Assembly (NCBI RefSeq): GCF_020544405.1
Contig: NZ_CP065410.1
Coordinates: forward strand, 2,294,001-2,358,000
Origin: Pseudomonas sp. IAC-BECa141
Lineage (GTDB): Bacteria > Pseudomonadota > Gammaproteobacteria > Pseudomonadales > Pseudomonadaceae
Direction: 5' to 3'
DNA: 64,000 bases
Every line of letters begins with the position of its first letter. Position 1 is the first letter of the stretch. A program made the translations under genes and the position numbers. Positions 56,843 through 64,000 of this stretch are shown here, in pieces. The notes beneath the pieces were generated by a model, which saw only the letters and a program-made list of their open reading frames with translations, did not search any database and was not told the DNA's origin.

Positions 56843-58297
56843 TCAAGACAGAATGTGGTCGGCCGGTTTCAGCGCCCGGGTCAATCGGTGGTAGCTGAAA
56901 CTGAAGCCGGGAAACATCGCGATCACATGACCGCTCCTGCTTTGATACCAACTGTGGCAGCCGCCGGTTTTCCAGACCGTGCGCTCCATTTCCCGGTGAA
57001 TCATCTGAGTGTAGGTACGTTCCGCTTCGGGGCGAACTTCGATGCTGCGCAGACCTTTGGCCTGCAAGGTGCGGATGCAGTCGAGGATGTAGTTCATCTG
57101 CGATTCGATGATGAACAGCGCCGACGTATGCCCGATGCCGGTGTTCGGCCCGGTGACGATAAACAGGTTGGGAAAGTCCGGCAGGCTGGTGCCGAGGTAG
57201 GCGCGTGGGTATTGCGCCCAGACATCGCGCAGTTGCACGGCGTTTTTTCCCCTGACCGGATAGGAAATCACGCCGTCGGTGGCGTCGTAACCGGTCGACC
57301 AGACAATCAGATCGACGTCGATGTGCTGGCCGTCCGTGGTGACGATGCCGGTTTCGTCGAGGCTGGCGATACCCTGTTCGCGGCTGTGTAACGTGACGTT
57401 GGGTCGGGTCAGCGCCGGGTAGTAGGTGCTGGAGAGCAACACCCGTTTGCAGCCGATGGTGAAGTCCGGTGTCAGTTTTTTCCGCAACTGGGGATCAGTC
57501 ACCTGGCGTTCAAGAAACTTCAGGGCCTGGCGTTGCACCATGTGAATCGCCGGTTTCGAATACTTGAAGGCGATGACCCGGGTTTCGAATTGCCAGTAAA
57601 TCATCCAGCGCAGCAGTTTGTAGGCGGGTTTCAGACCCAGCAGCCAACGCTGGAATCGCCCGAACGTGCGGTCGGCGCGGGGCAGCACCCAGTGCGCTGT
57701 ACGCTGAAACACGTGCATCCGGGCGACCTTCGGTGCAATTGCCGGAATCACTTGGGCCGCACTGGCACCGCTGCCGACAATCGCTACCCGTTTACCGTGA
57801 TAGTCATAGCTGTGATCCCAATTGTTTGTATGAAAGGTCCTGCCCTGAAAGCGATCCTGACCGGGGAAGTGTGGGATGACCGGTTGGCTCAACGGCCCGG
57901 TGGCATTGATCAGGAACTGCGCATAAAAAGTGCCTTTCGCGCCGGTATGGACGGCCCAGCGTTTTTCGGCATCGTCCCACTCGACACATTCGACGTTGGC
58001 CTGCAACTCCACCCGGTCGCGCAGGCCGAAGCGTTCGACCACATGATCGGTGTAGCGGTGCAGTTCGGCCTGTTCGGCGAACATCTGCGTCCAGCGATAA
58101 GGCGCAAATGACAAGGAATACAGCGGCGACGGCACATCCACCGCTGCGCCGGGGTAGGTGTTCTGGCACCAGGTGCCACCGAAAAAGTCCCGGCGTTCCA
58201 GCAAGCGAAAGTCGTCGATACCCGCCTTGAGCAGATTGACCGCCGCGCACTGGCCGCCAAAACCGCTGCCGATGATCAGCACTTGGTAGGTTTGCAT
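56843..58297 (-). CDS. Baeyer-Villiger-type flavin monooxygenase
   Basis: A 484-aa FAD/NADPH oxygenase: IIGSGFGGQCAAVNLL (FAD site), the fingerprint FQGRTFHTNNWD (matching FxGxxxHxxxW[P/D]), VAIVGSGASAAQVIP (NADPH site) and VWSTGYDATDG near the C-terminus. It oxidises ketones to esters or lactones. The pair with the hydrolase 16 bp downstream forms a degradative unit; the natural ketone is unknown. Confidence 0.85.
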   Translation of the reverse strand: MQTYQVLIIGSGFGGQCAAVNLLKAGIDDFRLLERRDFFGGTWCQNTYPGAAVDVPSPLYSLSFAPYRWTQMFAEQAELHRYTDHVVERFGLRDRVELQANVECVEWDDAEKRWAVHTGAKGTFYAQFLINATGPLSQPVIPHFPGQDRFQGRTFHTNNWDHSYDYHGKRVAIVGSGASAAQVIPAIAPKVARMHVFQRTAHWVLPRADRTFGRFQRWLLGLKPAYKLLRWMIYWQFETRVIAFKYSKPAIHMVQRQALKFLERQVTDPQLRKKLTPDFTIGCKRVLLSSTYYPALTRPNVTLHSREQGIASLDETGIVTTDGQHIDVDLIVWSTGYDATDGVISYPVRGKNAVQLRDVWAQYPRAYLGTSLPDFPNLFIVTGPNTGIGHTSALFIIESQMNYILDCIRTLQAKGLRSIEVRPEAERTYTQMIHREMERTVWKTGGCHSWYQSRSGHVIAMFPGFSFSYHRLTRALKPADHILS

Positions 58298-58487
58298 GCG
58301 CCTCCTTCTTAGAGTCTTTTTTCCATTTTCTTCCTTTCATGTATAGCCAATCATTTGCCCGCCGTGTGTCGCCGATGACGGGGCATTCGGCCCGCTGGCC
58401 GGTGATGGCTATTTAACGTTGCCCTGTTAGACTCCCAGCACATACGGTCTGCGGTCTGCGCAGTGCCGTCGAGTGGTCGAGGCCCCT

Positions 58488-59561
58488 ATGGGAAGATCGG
58501 GAGGAAAAGGACTTTCACTGGCCAGGAGGCTCTATACATCGCGAACCCTCGGGCTGGTCCTGGGGCTATTGTGCGTGAGCGTCGCGATGTACCCACTCGT
58601 CCCGCCGACCTGGGTCTGGGCGCTGATGCTGTTCAACGGCCTGGTCTGGCCGCACCTCGCATATCAATGGGCCCGCCGGGCCAAGGTTCCCTATCACGCC
58701 GAACACCGTAACCTGTTGATCGACGCTTTCCTCGGTGGCTTCTGGGTCGCCGCCATGCACTTCAATCCCTTGCCCAGTGCCATGACCATTTCGATGATGG
58801 CGATGAACAACGTCGCCATCGGCGGCCTGCGTTTTCTGGTGGCAGGGGCGGCGGCACAGTTGCTTGGCGTCGGTGTCGGGCTGGTGGTATTTGCGCCCGC
58901 GTTCGTCCCGATGACCACACCGGCGCAACTCTATGCCTGTCTGCCGCTGCTGATGCTGTATCCGCTGGCGCTGGGCTGGATCTGCTTTCGCCAGGCCTAC
59001 ACCCTCGGCCTGCATAAACGTGAACTGCTGACCCTGAGCCGCACCGACAGCCTCACCGGTCTGCTCAATCACGGCGCCTGGAAGGATCAACTGGAAATCC
59101 AGTTTGAACGCTGCAAACGTCAGCAGACCGGCGCGACGATTGCGCTGATCGACATCGATCACTTCAAGGCGATCAATGACACCTACGGCCATGTGGCCGG
59201 CGATCTCGTCCTGCGTCAGTTGAGCAAGATGCTCAAGCAGAACCTGCGCATGGCCGATGTGGCGGGGCGCTACGGCGGCGACGAGTTTTGCGTGATCCTG
59301 CCGGACTTGCCGCTGTTTAACGCGGCGCAGGCGATGGAAGCGTTGCGTGAGCGTTTTTCCTTTCTGGTGTACGAACAGAACCCGGCGCTGAAAGTCAGCC
59401 TGAGCATCGGTCTGGCGGCGCTCGATCCCGCCCACGGTGATGCGACACGATGGCTGGATGACGCCGATCAGGCGCTGTACGAGGCCAAGGCCGGCGGGCG
59501 TAACCGGGTGATTTGCTGCAGCGACGACAAGCCACTGCGCCAGGTATTCGATTCGGTCTGA
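58488..59561 (+). CDS. Diguanylate cyclase with MASE2 membrane sensor (AdrA/DgcC-like)
   Basis: A 357-aa protein. Residues of about 10-175 form a MASE2-type membrane region (LGLVLGLLCVSVAMYPLVPP, WVAAMHFNPLPSAM). A GGDEF domain follows with DSLTGLLNHGAW, DIDHFKAINDTYGH and RYGGDEF intact, and the inhibitory I-site RMAD exactly five residues upstream. It should make c-di-GMP. The ATG at 58488 was chosen over GTG 58473 because GAGG is 5 nt before it. Divergent from the monooxygenase. Confidence 0.85.
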   Translation: MGRSGGKGLSLARRLYTSRTLGLVLGLLCVSVAMYPLVPPTWVWALMLFNGLVWPHLAYQWARRAKVPYHAEHRNLLIDAFLGGFWVAAMHFNPLPSAMTISMMAMNNVAIGGLRFLVAGAAAQLLGVGVGLVVFAPAFVPMTTPAQLYACLPLLMLYPLALGWICFRQAYTLGLHKRELLTLSRTDSLTGLLNHGAWKDQLEIQFERCKRQQTGATIALIDIDHFKAINDTYGHVAGDLVLRQLSKMLKQNLRMADVAGRYGGDEFCVILPDLPLFNAAQAMEALRERFSFLVYEQNPALKVSLSIGLAALDPAHGDATRWLDDADQALYEAKAGGRNRVICCSDDKPLRQVFDSV

Positions 59562-59645
59562 ACGGATCGGGTGTCGCATCCGGGATAGAGCCTTGGGGGG
59601 ATGTGAGGTACGGTTCAGTACCCGACACGAAACAAGGATTGATTC

Positions 59646-60881
59646 ATGACGTTCAAATTCCCCCGTTCCCTGCTGGCCGCCGGTCTCGGTCTGACCCTCT
59701 CTTTCACCACCGCAGGCGCCTTCGCCGAACCGCACAAACAAGTATTGGCCGACGCCGAGCAATACAAATCCGAAGCCCTGAAACTGCTGGAACGCCTGGT
59801 CAATATCGACTCCGGTTCCGGCGATGAAAAAGGCCTCAAACAAGTCAGCGAAATCGCCATCGATGAGCTGAAAAAGCTCGGCGCCACCATCGAACTGGTG
59901 CCCAACTCCCCGGAAAAGACCAACCATGTACTCGCCTCGCTCAAAGGCACCGGCAAGGCGAAGATCCTGCTGATGGCGCATATGGACACGGTGTTCAAGG
60001 AGGGCTCCGCTGCCGAGCGACCGTTCCACATCAAGGACGGTCGCGCTTACGGGCCGGGGGTGATGGACGACAAGGGCGGGATCGTCGCCGGCATCTACGC
60101 GCTGAAAATCCTCAAGAACCTCGACTTCAAGGATTACGCGCAAATCACTTTTCTGCTCGATGCCAGCGAAGAAACCGGCTCGGACGTCGCCACTGACCTG
60201 ATCAAGAAAACCGCCAGGCTGCACGACGTGACGCTCAATCTCGAGCCGGGCCGTCCGGCAGATGGGCTGGTGGTGTGGCGCAAGGGCAGCGCCACCGCAC
60301 TGGTCGAGGTCAAGGGCAAGGCTGCCCACGCCGGTGTGGCGCCGGAACTGGGACGCAATGCGGCGATGGAAGCGGCGCATCAGATCCTGCAACTGGGCAA
60401 GCTCGGCGATGAAGCCAGGAAAACCACCATCAACTTCACCGTGCTCAAGGCGGGTGATCGCACCAACGTGATCCCGGATCAGGCCACGGCCAAGGCTGAC
60501 GTGCGGGCGGCAGTGCCGGAAGAGTTCGACCGGATCGAGAAGGATCTGGCGCGGGTGTCTCAGGACAAGCTGATTCCTGACACCGAAGTGAAGACTTCAT
60601 TGCAACGCGGCCTGCCACCGATGCCGCAGACGGCGGAGTCGGATCGTTTGATGGCGATGGCTCAGGGGATCTACGGCGAGATCGGCCGCAAGTTGACTGA
60701 AGAAGGCAGCGGCGGGGCGGCGGATGCGAGCCTGTCGGCCGGGGTGGGTACGCCGACGCTGGATGGGTTCGGGATTGTTGGCGGCAACATTCACACGCCG
60801 GAGGAATATGCGGAGGTGGAAAGCGTTGCGCCGCGGATTTATCTGTTGTCGCGGATGATTATGGAGTTGGCGAAACAGTAA
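59646..60881 (+). CDS. M20 peptidase, glutamate carboxypeptidase (CPG2-like)
   Basis: A 411-aa exported zinc peptidase: signal peptide (to AGAFA), LMAHMDTVF, GPGVMDDKGG (metal-bridging Asp), DASEETGSD (catalytic Glu pair), NLEPGRP and the C-terminal zinc His in GGNIHTPEEY. It is close in length and motifs to carboxypeptidase G2 of Pseudomonas, which removes C-terminal glutamate from folates and peptides. Confidence 0.85.
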   Translation: MTFKFPRSLLAAGLGLTLSFTTAGAFAEPHKQVLADAEQYKSEALKLLERLVNIDSGSGDEKGLKQVSEIAIDELKKLGATIELVPNSPEKTNHVLASLKGTGKAKILLMAHMDTVFKEGSAAERPFHIKDGRAYGPGVMDDKGGIVAGIYALKILKNLDFKDYAQITFLLDASEETGSDVATDLIKKTARLHDVTLNLEPGRPADGLVVWRKGSATALVEVKGKAAHAGVAPELGRNAAMEAAHQILQLGKLGDEARKTTINFTVLKAGDRTNVIPDQATAKADVRAAVPEEFDRIEKDLARVSQDKLIPDTEVKTSLQRGLPPMPQTAESDRLMAMAQGIYGEIGRKLTEEGSGGAADASLSAGVGTPTLDGFGIVGGNIHTPEEYAEVESVAPRIYLLSRMIMELAKQ

Positions 60882-60906
60882 CGGCAGCCAGCGGTTTTGC
60901 GGCGGG

Positions 60907-60934
60907 CGCCATGCGAGTGGGACTCGTAATGGCG
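60907..60934. terminator. Stem-loop between convergent genes
   Basis: CGCCAT...ATGGCG (outer arms) enclosing CGAGT-GGG-ACTCG (inner arms). It sits between the convergent peptidase and decarboxylase genes and could end both, though there is no T-tract. Confidence 0.4.
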
Positions 60935-60970
60935 TCGGGCCGCTCTGCCTCTTTGTCGCGTGTTGCGAGG

Positions 60971-61840
60971 TTACTCTTTGACGCTCATGTATTCCTTGGC
61001 CCAGAGGATGTATTCCTCAGGCTGGGTGTAGGTGTGGGTCAGCTCGGTGGCGCTCAGGTCCGAGGCCTGGGTGAAGATCTGGCGTTGTTCGCGCAGGCTG
61101 TCGTAAGTCGCCTTGATCGCCGCGAAGTAGGCACCGTGGCCGTCGATGGTCACTCGCACACCCAGTTCGGCCAGGCGTTTGTCGTCGCGCAGCGCCGGGT
61201 TGCCGTAGGTCACCAGCATCAGCGGCACGGTCAGGTGTTCGGCGATCTGCTCGAGCTGATCGAAGTCCTGAATCCCGACCATGCAGATACCATCAGCGCC
61301 AGCGGCCTGGTACTGCTTGGTGCGGCTGATGATTTCCTGATTCGGCAGGATGCCGGCGTTGGTTCGGGCGATGATCGCCATTTCCGAATCGACCCGGGCT
61401 TCCAGTGCCGCACGGATCTTGCCGACGCCTTCGGCGACGGTGATCAGGTCGGTGGATTTACGGCCAAATTGTGCTGGCAGCAGGGTGTCTTCAATGGTCA
61501 GCGCAGCGACGCCGGCGCGTTCCAGTTCGACGATGGTGCGCATCACGTTCAGCGCGTTGCCGTAACCGTGGTCGGCGTCGGCGATCACCGGCAATTGGGC
61601 GACGCGGCCGATGCGGGTGGCCTGTTCAGCGAATTCGCTGAGGGTGATCAGGGCAAAGTCCGGAGCGCCCAGAACCTGCAACGAGGCGACCGAGCCGCCG
61701 AGAATCCCTACTTCAAAACCCAGGTCAGCGGCGATGCGGGCGGACATCGGATCGAACACCGAGGCGGTGTGATAGCAGGTGTCGGAAGCCAGCAACTGAC
61801 GGAAGTTACGGCGCAAATCTTGATGAGAAAGCCTGGTCAT
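60971..61840 (-). CDS. Oxaloacetate decarboxylase (PA4872-type, PEP mutase/isocitrate lyase superfamily)
   Basis: A 289-aa TIM-barrel enzyme: [33 protein letters not shown] (Mg-binding Asp), [21 protein letters not shown] and GICMVGIQD. The length and motifs match the P. aeruginosa PA4872 oxaloacetate decarboxylase (287 aa). The start at 61840 ([10 protein letters not shown]) was chosen by family match; an upstream in-frame start exists at 61927. Confidence 0.8.
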   Translation of the reverse strand: MTRLSHQDLRRNFRQLLASDTCYHTASVFDPMSARIAADLGFEVGILGGSVASLQVLGAPDFALITLSEFAEQATRIGRVAQLPVIADADHGYGNALNVMRTIVELERAGVAALTIEDTLLPAQFGRKSTDLITVAEGVGKIRAALEARVDSEMAIIARTNAGILPNQEIISRTKQYQAAGADGICMVGIQDFDQLEQIAEHLTVPLMLVTYGNPALRDDKRLAELGVRVTIDGHGAYFAAIKATYDSLREQRQIFTQASDLSATELTHTYTQPEEYILWAKEYMSVKE

Positions 61841-62000
61841 ACGAGTTCCACCAATACAAAGGAATGGAAAGGCTTGAGCAAAGGTGTCAACGCCGAAGGT
61901 GAAAAGGCTATCACGCCAATGGGTCAAGGATCATGACGAATTAACGAGGAAGTTAACCAGGAAAAACCTGTTCAGGCTTTCTTGCTGCAGGCAGAGGCGC

Positions 62001-63035
62001 TCAGGCCGCCACTGCCTGCTGCTGTTGATTGGGCAGCGGCACCGCCCGTACGGAGTTGCCCGGCTGCAATTGCAGGCGTTTGGCGGTGAGGCGGTCAACC
62101 ACCAGATTGCTGCCGACCCGGCGTCCCGGAGCGACGGTAATGCGGCAGTTTTCCAGACGCCGGTTGTGGATCAGCCACAGCGGTGCCTGTTCGTCCGGCG
62201 TGCCGATGCTCAGGGTCAGTTCCAGGCTGTCACGCACGGTGCGGATGCTGCCGATCGGTGCTTCGATCACCGGGCCGCCGTCGAAGATGTCGATGTAGCC
62301 TTTGTGGGCGAAGCCCTCGGACTGGAGGATTTTCAGTGCCGGTTCGGTGTTGGGGTGGGCCTGTCCGATCACGGCCTGGGCCTGTTCGGTGAGCAGGCAG
62401 GTGTACAGCGGCTGACGCGGCATCAGTTCGGCGATGAAGGCCTTGTTGCCCAGCCCGGACAGGTGGTCGGCATGGCTGAAGTCCATCTGGAAGAAGTGCC
62501 GCCCAAGGCTGTCCCAGAACGGCGAACAGCCTCGTTCGTCGGCAGTGCCGCGCAGTTCGGCGATCATTTTCTCGCCGAACAGGTGCGGGAATTCGGCGAC
62601 AAACAGCAAGCGCCCCAGCGACAGCAGACGTCCATTGCTGCCGTGGCGCTGGTCGTGGCGCAGAAACAGCGAGCACAGCTCCGATTGGCCGGTCAGTTCA
62701 TTGTTGAGGAACAGCGTCGGGATCTGCCGCTGAATGCCCAGGTCCGGCGCCGAGCTGACCGTCAGCCCGACCCGATAGTTGTACCAGGGCTCGCGCAGGC
62801 CGACAGCCCCGGCCAGGGCACTGACACCGACCACTCGCTGTTCGTCGTCTTCAAGCACGAACAGGTAATCGGCATCGGCCCGCTCGACCTGCTCGGCGAA
62901 GGTGCGCTGTGCCCAGCGTACCCGGTGGGCCAGGCGATCTTCATTGGCGGGCAGGGTGGTGAACCCCGGCCCGGCCTGTAGCACCAGTGTCATCAATGCA
63001 GGCAGGTCGCTGACTTGAACCGGACGGACAATCAT
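62001..63035 (-). CDS. aruG: Arginine N-succinyltransferase, beta-subunit-like
   Basis: A 344-aa AstA/AruG family protein: MIVRPVQVSDLPAL, TTLPANEDRLAHRV, DYLFVLEDDE, GLREPWYNYRVGLTV, ELTGQSELCSLFL, SPFWDSLGRHFF, AELMPRQPLYTCLL and GYIDIFDGGPVIEA. It adds succinyl from succinyl-CoA to arginine or ornithine. The start has AAGGAG 7 nt upstream. The next gene downstream is the decarboxylase, not aruD, unlike the aruCFGDBE order of P. aeruginosa. Confidence 0.8.
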   Translation of the reverse strand: MIVRPVQVSDLPALMTLVLQAGPGFTTLPANEDRLAHRVRWAQRTFAEQVERADADYLFVLEDDEQRVVGVSALAGAVGLREPWYNYRVGLTVSSAPDLGIQRQIPTLFLNNELTGQSELCSLFLRHDQRHGSNGRLLSLGRLLFVAEFPHLFGEKMIAELRGTADERGCSPFWDSLGRHFFQMDFSHADHLSGLGNKAFIAELMPRQPLYTCLLTEQAQAVIGQAHPNTEPALKILQSEGFAHKGYIDIFDGGPVIEAPIGSIRTVRDSLELTLSIGTPDEQAPLWLIHNRRLENCRITVAPGRRVGSNLVVDRLTAKRLQLQPGNSVRAVPLPNQQQQAVAA

Positions 63036-63090
63036 GCTGCAACTCCTTTTGCGCGCCTGCTCGGGCACTGTCGTTGGGTAGAGGCGCGGT

Positions 63091-64000
63091 TCACAGGGCG
63101 ATCACCCGGATCGTGCCGCCAGCGCGGACGTTGAGTGCCGCGCACAGGGCTGGGTCCAGTGCCAGGGGCTGATCGGGCTGGTAATCCAGCTCGGCGACCA
63201 CCGCCCGAAAGCCATGCAGAGCATCGTTGCTCACCAGATAGTGGCCGCGTGCATCGATCAGGGGAGCTTCCTGAACCGTAGCGGTCTGGCTTTGCGCGAT
63301 CGAACGGATGTTGGCGGTGCGTGCATACAAGGTCGGGCCCGCATCGAACAGATCGATGTAGCTGTTGGTTTCAAAACCCTCGCGCTCAAGAATGTCGAAG
63401 GCTTCCTGGCCGTCCGGGTGGACGCGGCCGATGCAGTCCTGCGCCGCCTGCGGCAGCATCGGCACGTAGATCGGGTATTGCGGCATCAGTTCGGCGAGAA
63501 ACGTACGGCTCTGCAAGCCGCACAGGCGTTCGGCCTCGACGTAGGGCAGGTCGAAGAAATGTTTGCCCAGCGCATCCCAGAACGGTGAATGCCCTTGCTC
63601 GTCGCTGTAGCCGACGATTTCGGTAATCACCGCTTCGGCAAATCGCGGCGCGTGGGCGGCGATGAACAGCAGGCGTGCCCGCGACAGCAATTCGGAAAAC
63701 GGCGTGCGGACCAGCGCTTCATCGATGTGAAAACCGCGCAGCAGCGTATGTCCGCTCAGGTCGTGGCACAGTGACAGTGCCGGCACGCCGTGCTCGATGT
63801 TCAGCTCTCGCGAAGCACTGGTGAAGTGGCGGTTGCGCAGGCTGTAGAACGGTTCGTCGTGGCCGGCGGTGGCGAGAATTTCGGAGCAGCCGACCAGGCG
63901 GCGGCTGTCCAGGTCTTCCAGCACGAAGAAGTAATTCTCCGGGCCCTGGACCGCCGCATCGCTGTCAAACGAGGCGCAGGACGCTGCGATTTTTTCGCCC
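63091..64000 (-). CDS. aruF: Arginine N-succinyltransferase, alpha-subunit-like (N-terminus beyond window)
   Basis: The C-terminal 302 residues of an AruF-type subunit: NYFFVLEDLDSRRLVGCSEI, RELNIEHGVPALSLCHDL, GRARLLFIAAHAP-type block (SRARLLFIAAHAPRF), ITEIVGYSDEQGHSPFWDALG, AELMPQYPIYVPML and YIDLFDAGPTLYA. The frame stays open to the right edge (EKIAASCASFDSDAAV). It is upstream of the beta subunit by 55 bp, as in the aru operon, and the two would form the heteromeric enzyme. Confidence 0.8.
   Translation of the reverse strand, partial: GEKIAASCASFDSDAAVQGPENYFFVLEDLDSRRLVGCSEILATAGHDEPFYSLRNRHFTSASRELNIEHGVPALSLCHDLSGHTLLRGFHIDEALVRTPFSELLSRARLLFIAAHAPRFAEAVITEIVGYSDEQGHSPFWDALGKHFFDLPYVEAERLCGLQSRTFLAELMPQYPIYVPMLPQAAQDCIGRVHPDGQEAFDILEREGFETNSYIDLFDAGPTLYARTANIRSIAQSQTATVQEAPLIDARGHYLVSNDALHGFRAVVAELDYQPDQPLALDPALCAALNVRAGGTIRVIAL

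Noticed and set aside
58566..60392. 608-codon antisense frame spanning the cyclase and peptidase genes
   Set aside because: It crosses two well-supported genes and has no signal, domain or ribosome site.

Overview
The window is high-GC Pseudomonas chromosome, most like the P. fluorescens group. The support is the Pseudomonas-type gene content (AruF/AruG, HglS, PA4872-type oxaloacetate decarboxylase, Hcp/VgrG/RHS) and two REP pairs with the core gcgagcaagctcgctccca. No rRNA, tRNA, CRISPR array or complete insertion sequence was seen. 55 protein-coding loci are listed, including edge-truncated and broken ones.

Region 1 (1-14205) is a probable metal-oxidation and surface-matrix island. On the minus strand lie two curlin-type amyloid subunits (one cut by the window edge) and two paralogous secreted proteins of unknown family. 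Divergent from them are two near-duplicate membrane histidine kinases, a 935-aa multicopper oxidase, a SCO1-cytochrome c fusion and an NtrC-type sigma54 activator. The kinase/kinase/regulator set resembles MnxS1/MnxS2/MnxR, which controls Mn(II) oxidation in P. putida GB-1. A good -24/-12 promoter precedes the oxidase, and a shared inverted-repeat motif lies upstream of both the first kinase and the oxidase, so the regulatory circuit can be read partly from the sequence.

Region 2 (14369-36198): a methyltransferase and a REP pair are followed by a 17-gene, tightly overlapping minus-strand exopolysaccharide operon (34110 down to 15339). It holds UDP-glucose dehydrogenase, a UDP-glucuronate-type epimerase, a priming transferase, a BY-kinase-like ATPase lacking the Walker A lysine, Wza, Wzz, three glycosyltransferases, Wzy, a deacetylase, Wzx, a glycosidase-like protein, two paralogous GNAT proteins, a FemAB-type protein and a YdjC deacetylase. 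A divergent sulfatase-fold transferase may decorate the product.

Region 3 (36372-42893) has an ABC ATPase/FtsX permease/CrtC-AttH lipocalin operon, three small hypothetical genes and a glycosyltransferase with a strong terminator.

Region 4 (43159-54095) is an orphan type VI secretion island: hcp, vgrG, DUF4123 adaptor, a 1603-aa RHS polymorphic toxin and its overlapping putative immunity gene. Downstream is an AT-rich string of intact, truncated and frameshifted immunity-like genes separated by a palindromic repeat, ending at a VanW pseudogene.

Region 5 (54263-64000) is core-like metabolism: HglS, an alpha/beta hydrolase with a Baeyer-Villiger monooxygenase, a MASE2-GGDEF cyclase, carboxypeptidase G2-like peptidase, oxaloacetate decarboxylase and arginine succinyltransferase subunits beta and alpha (alpha cut by the right edge).
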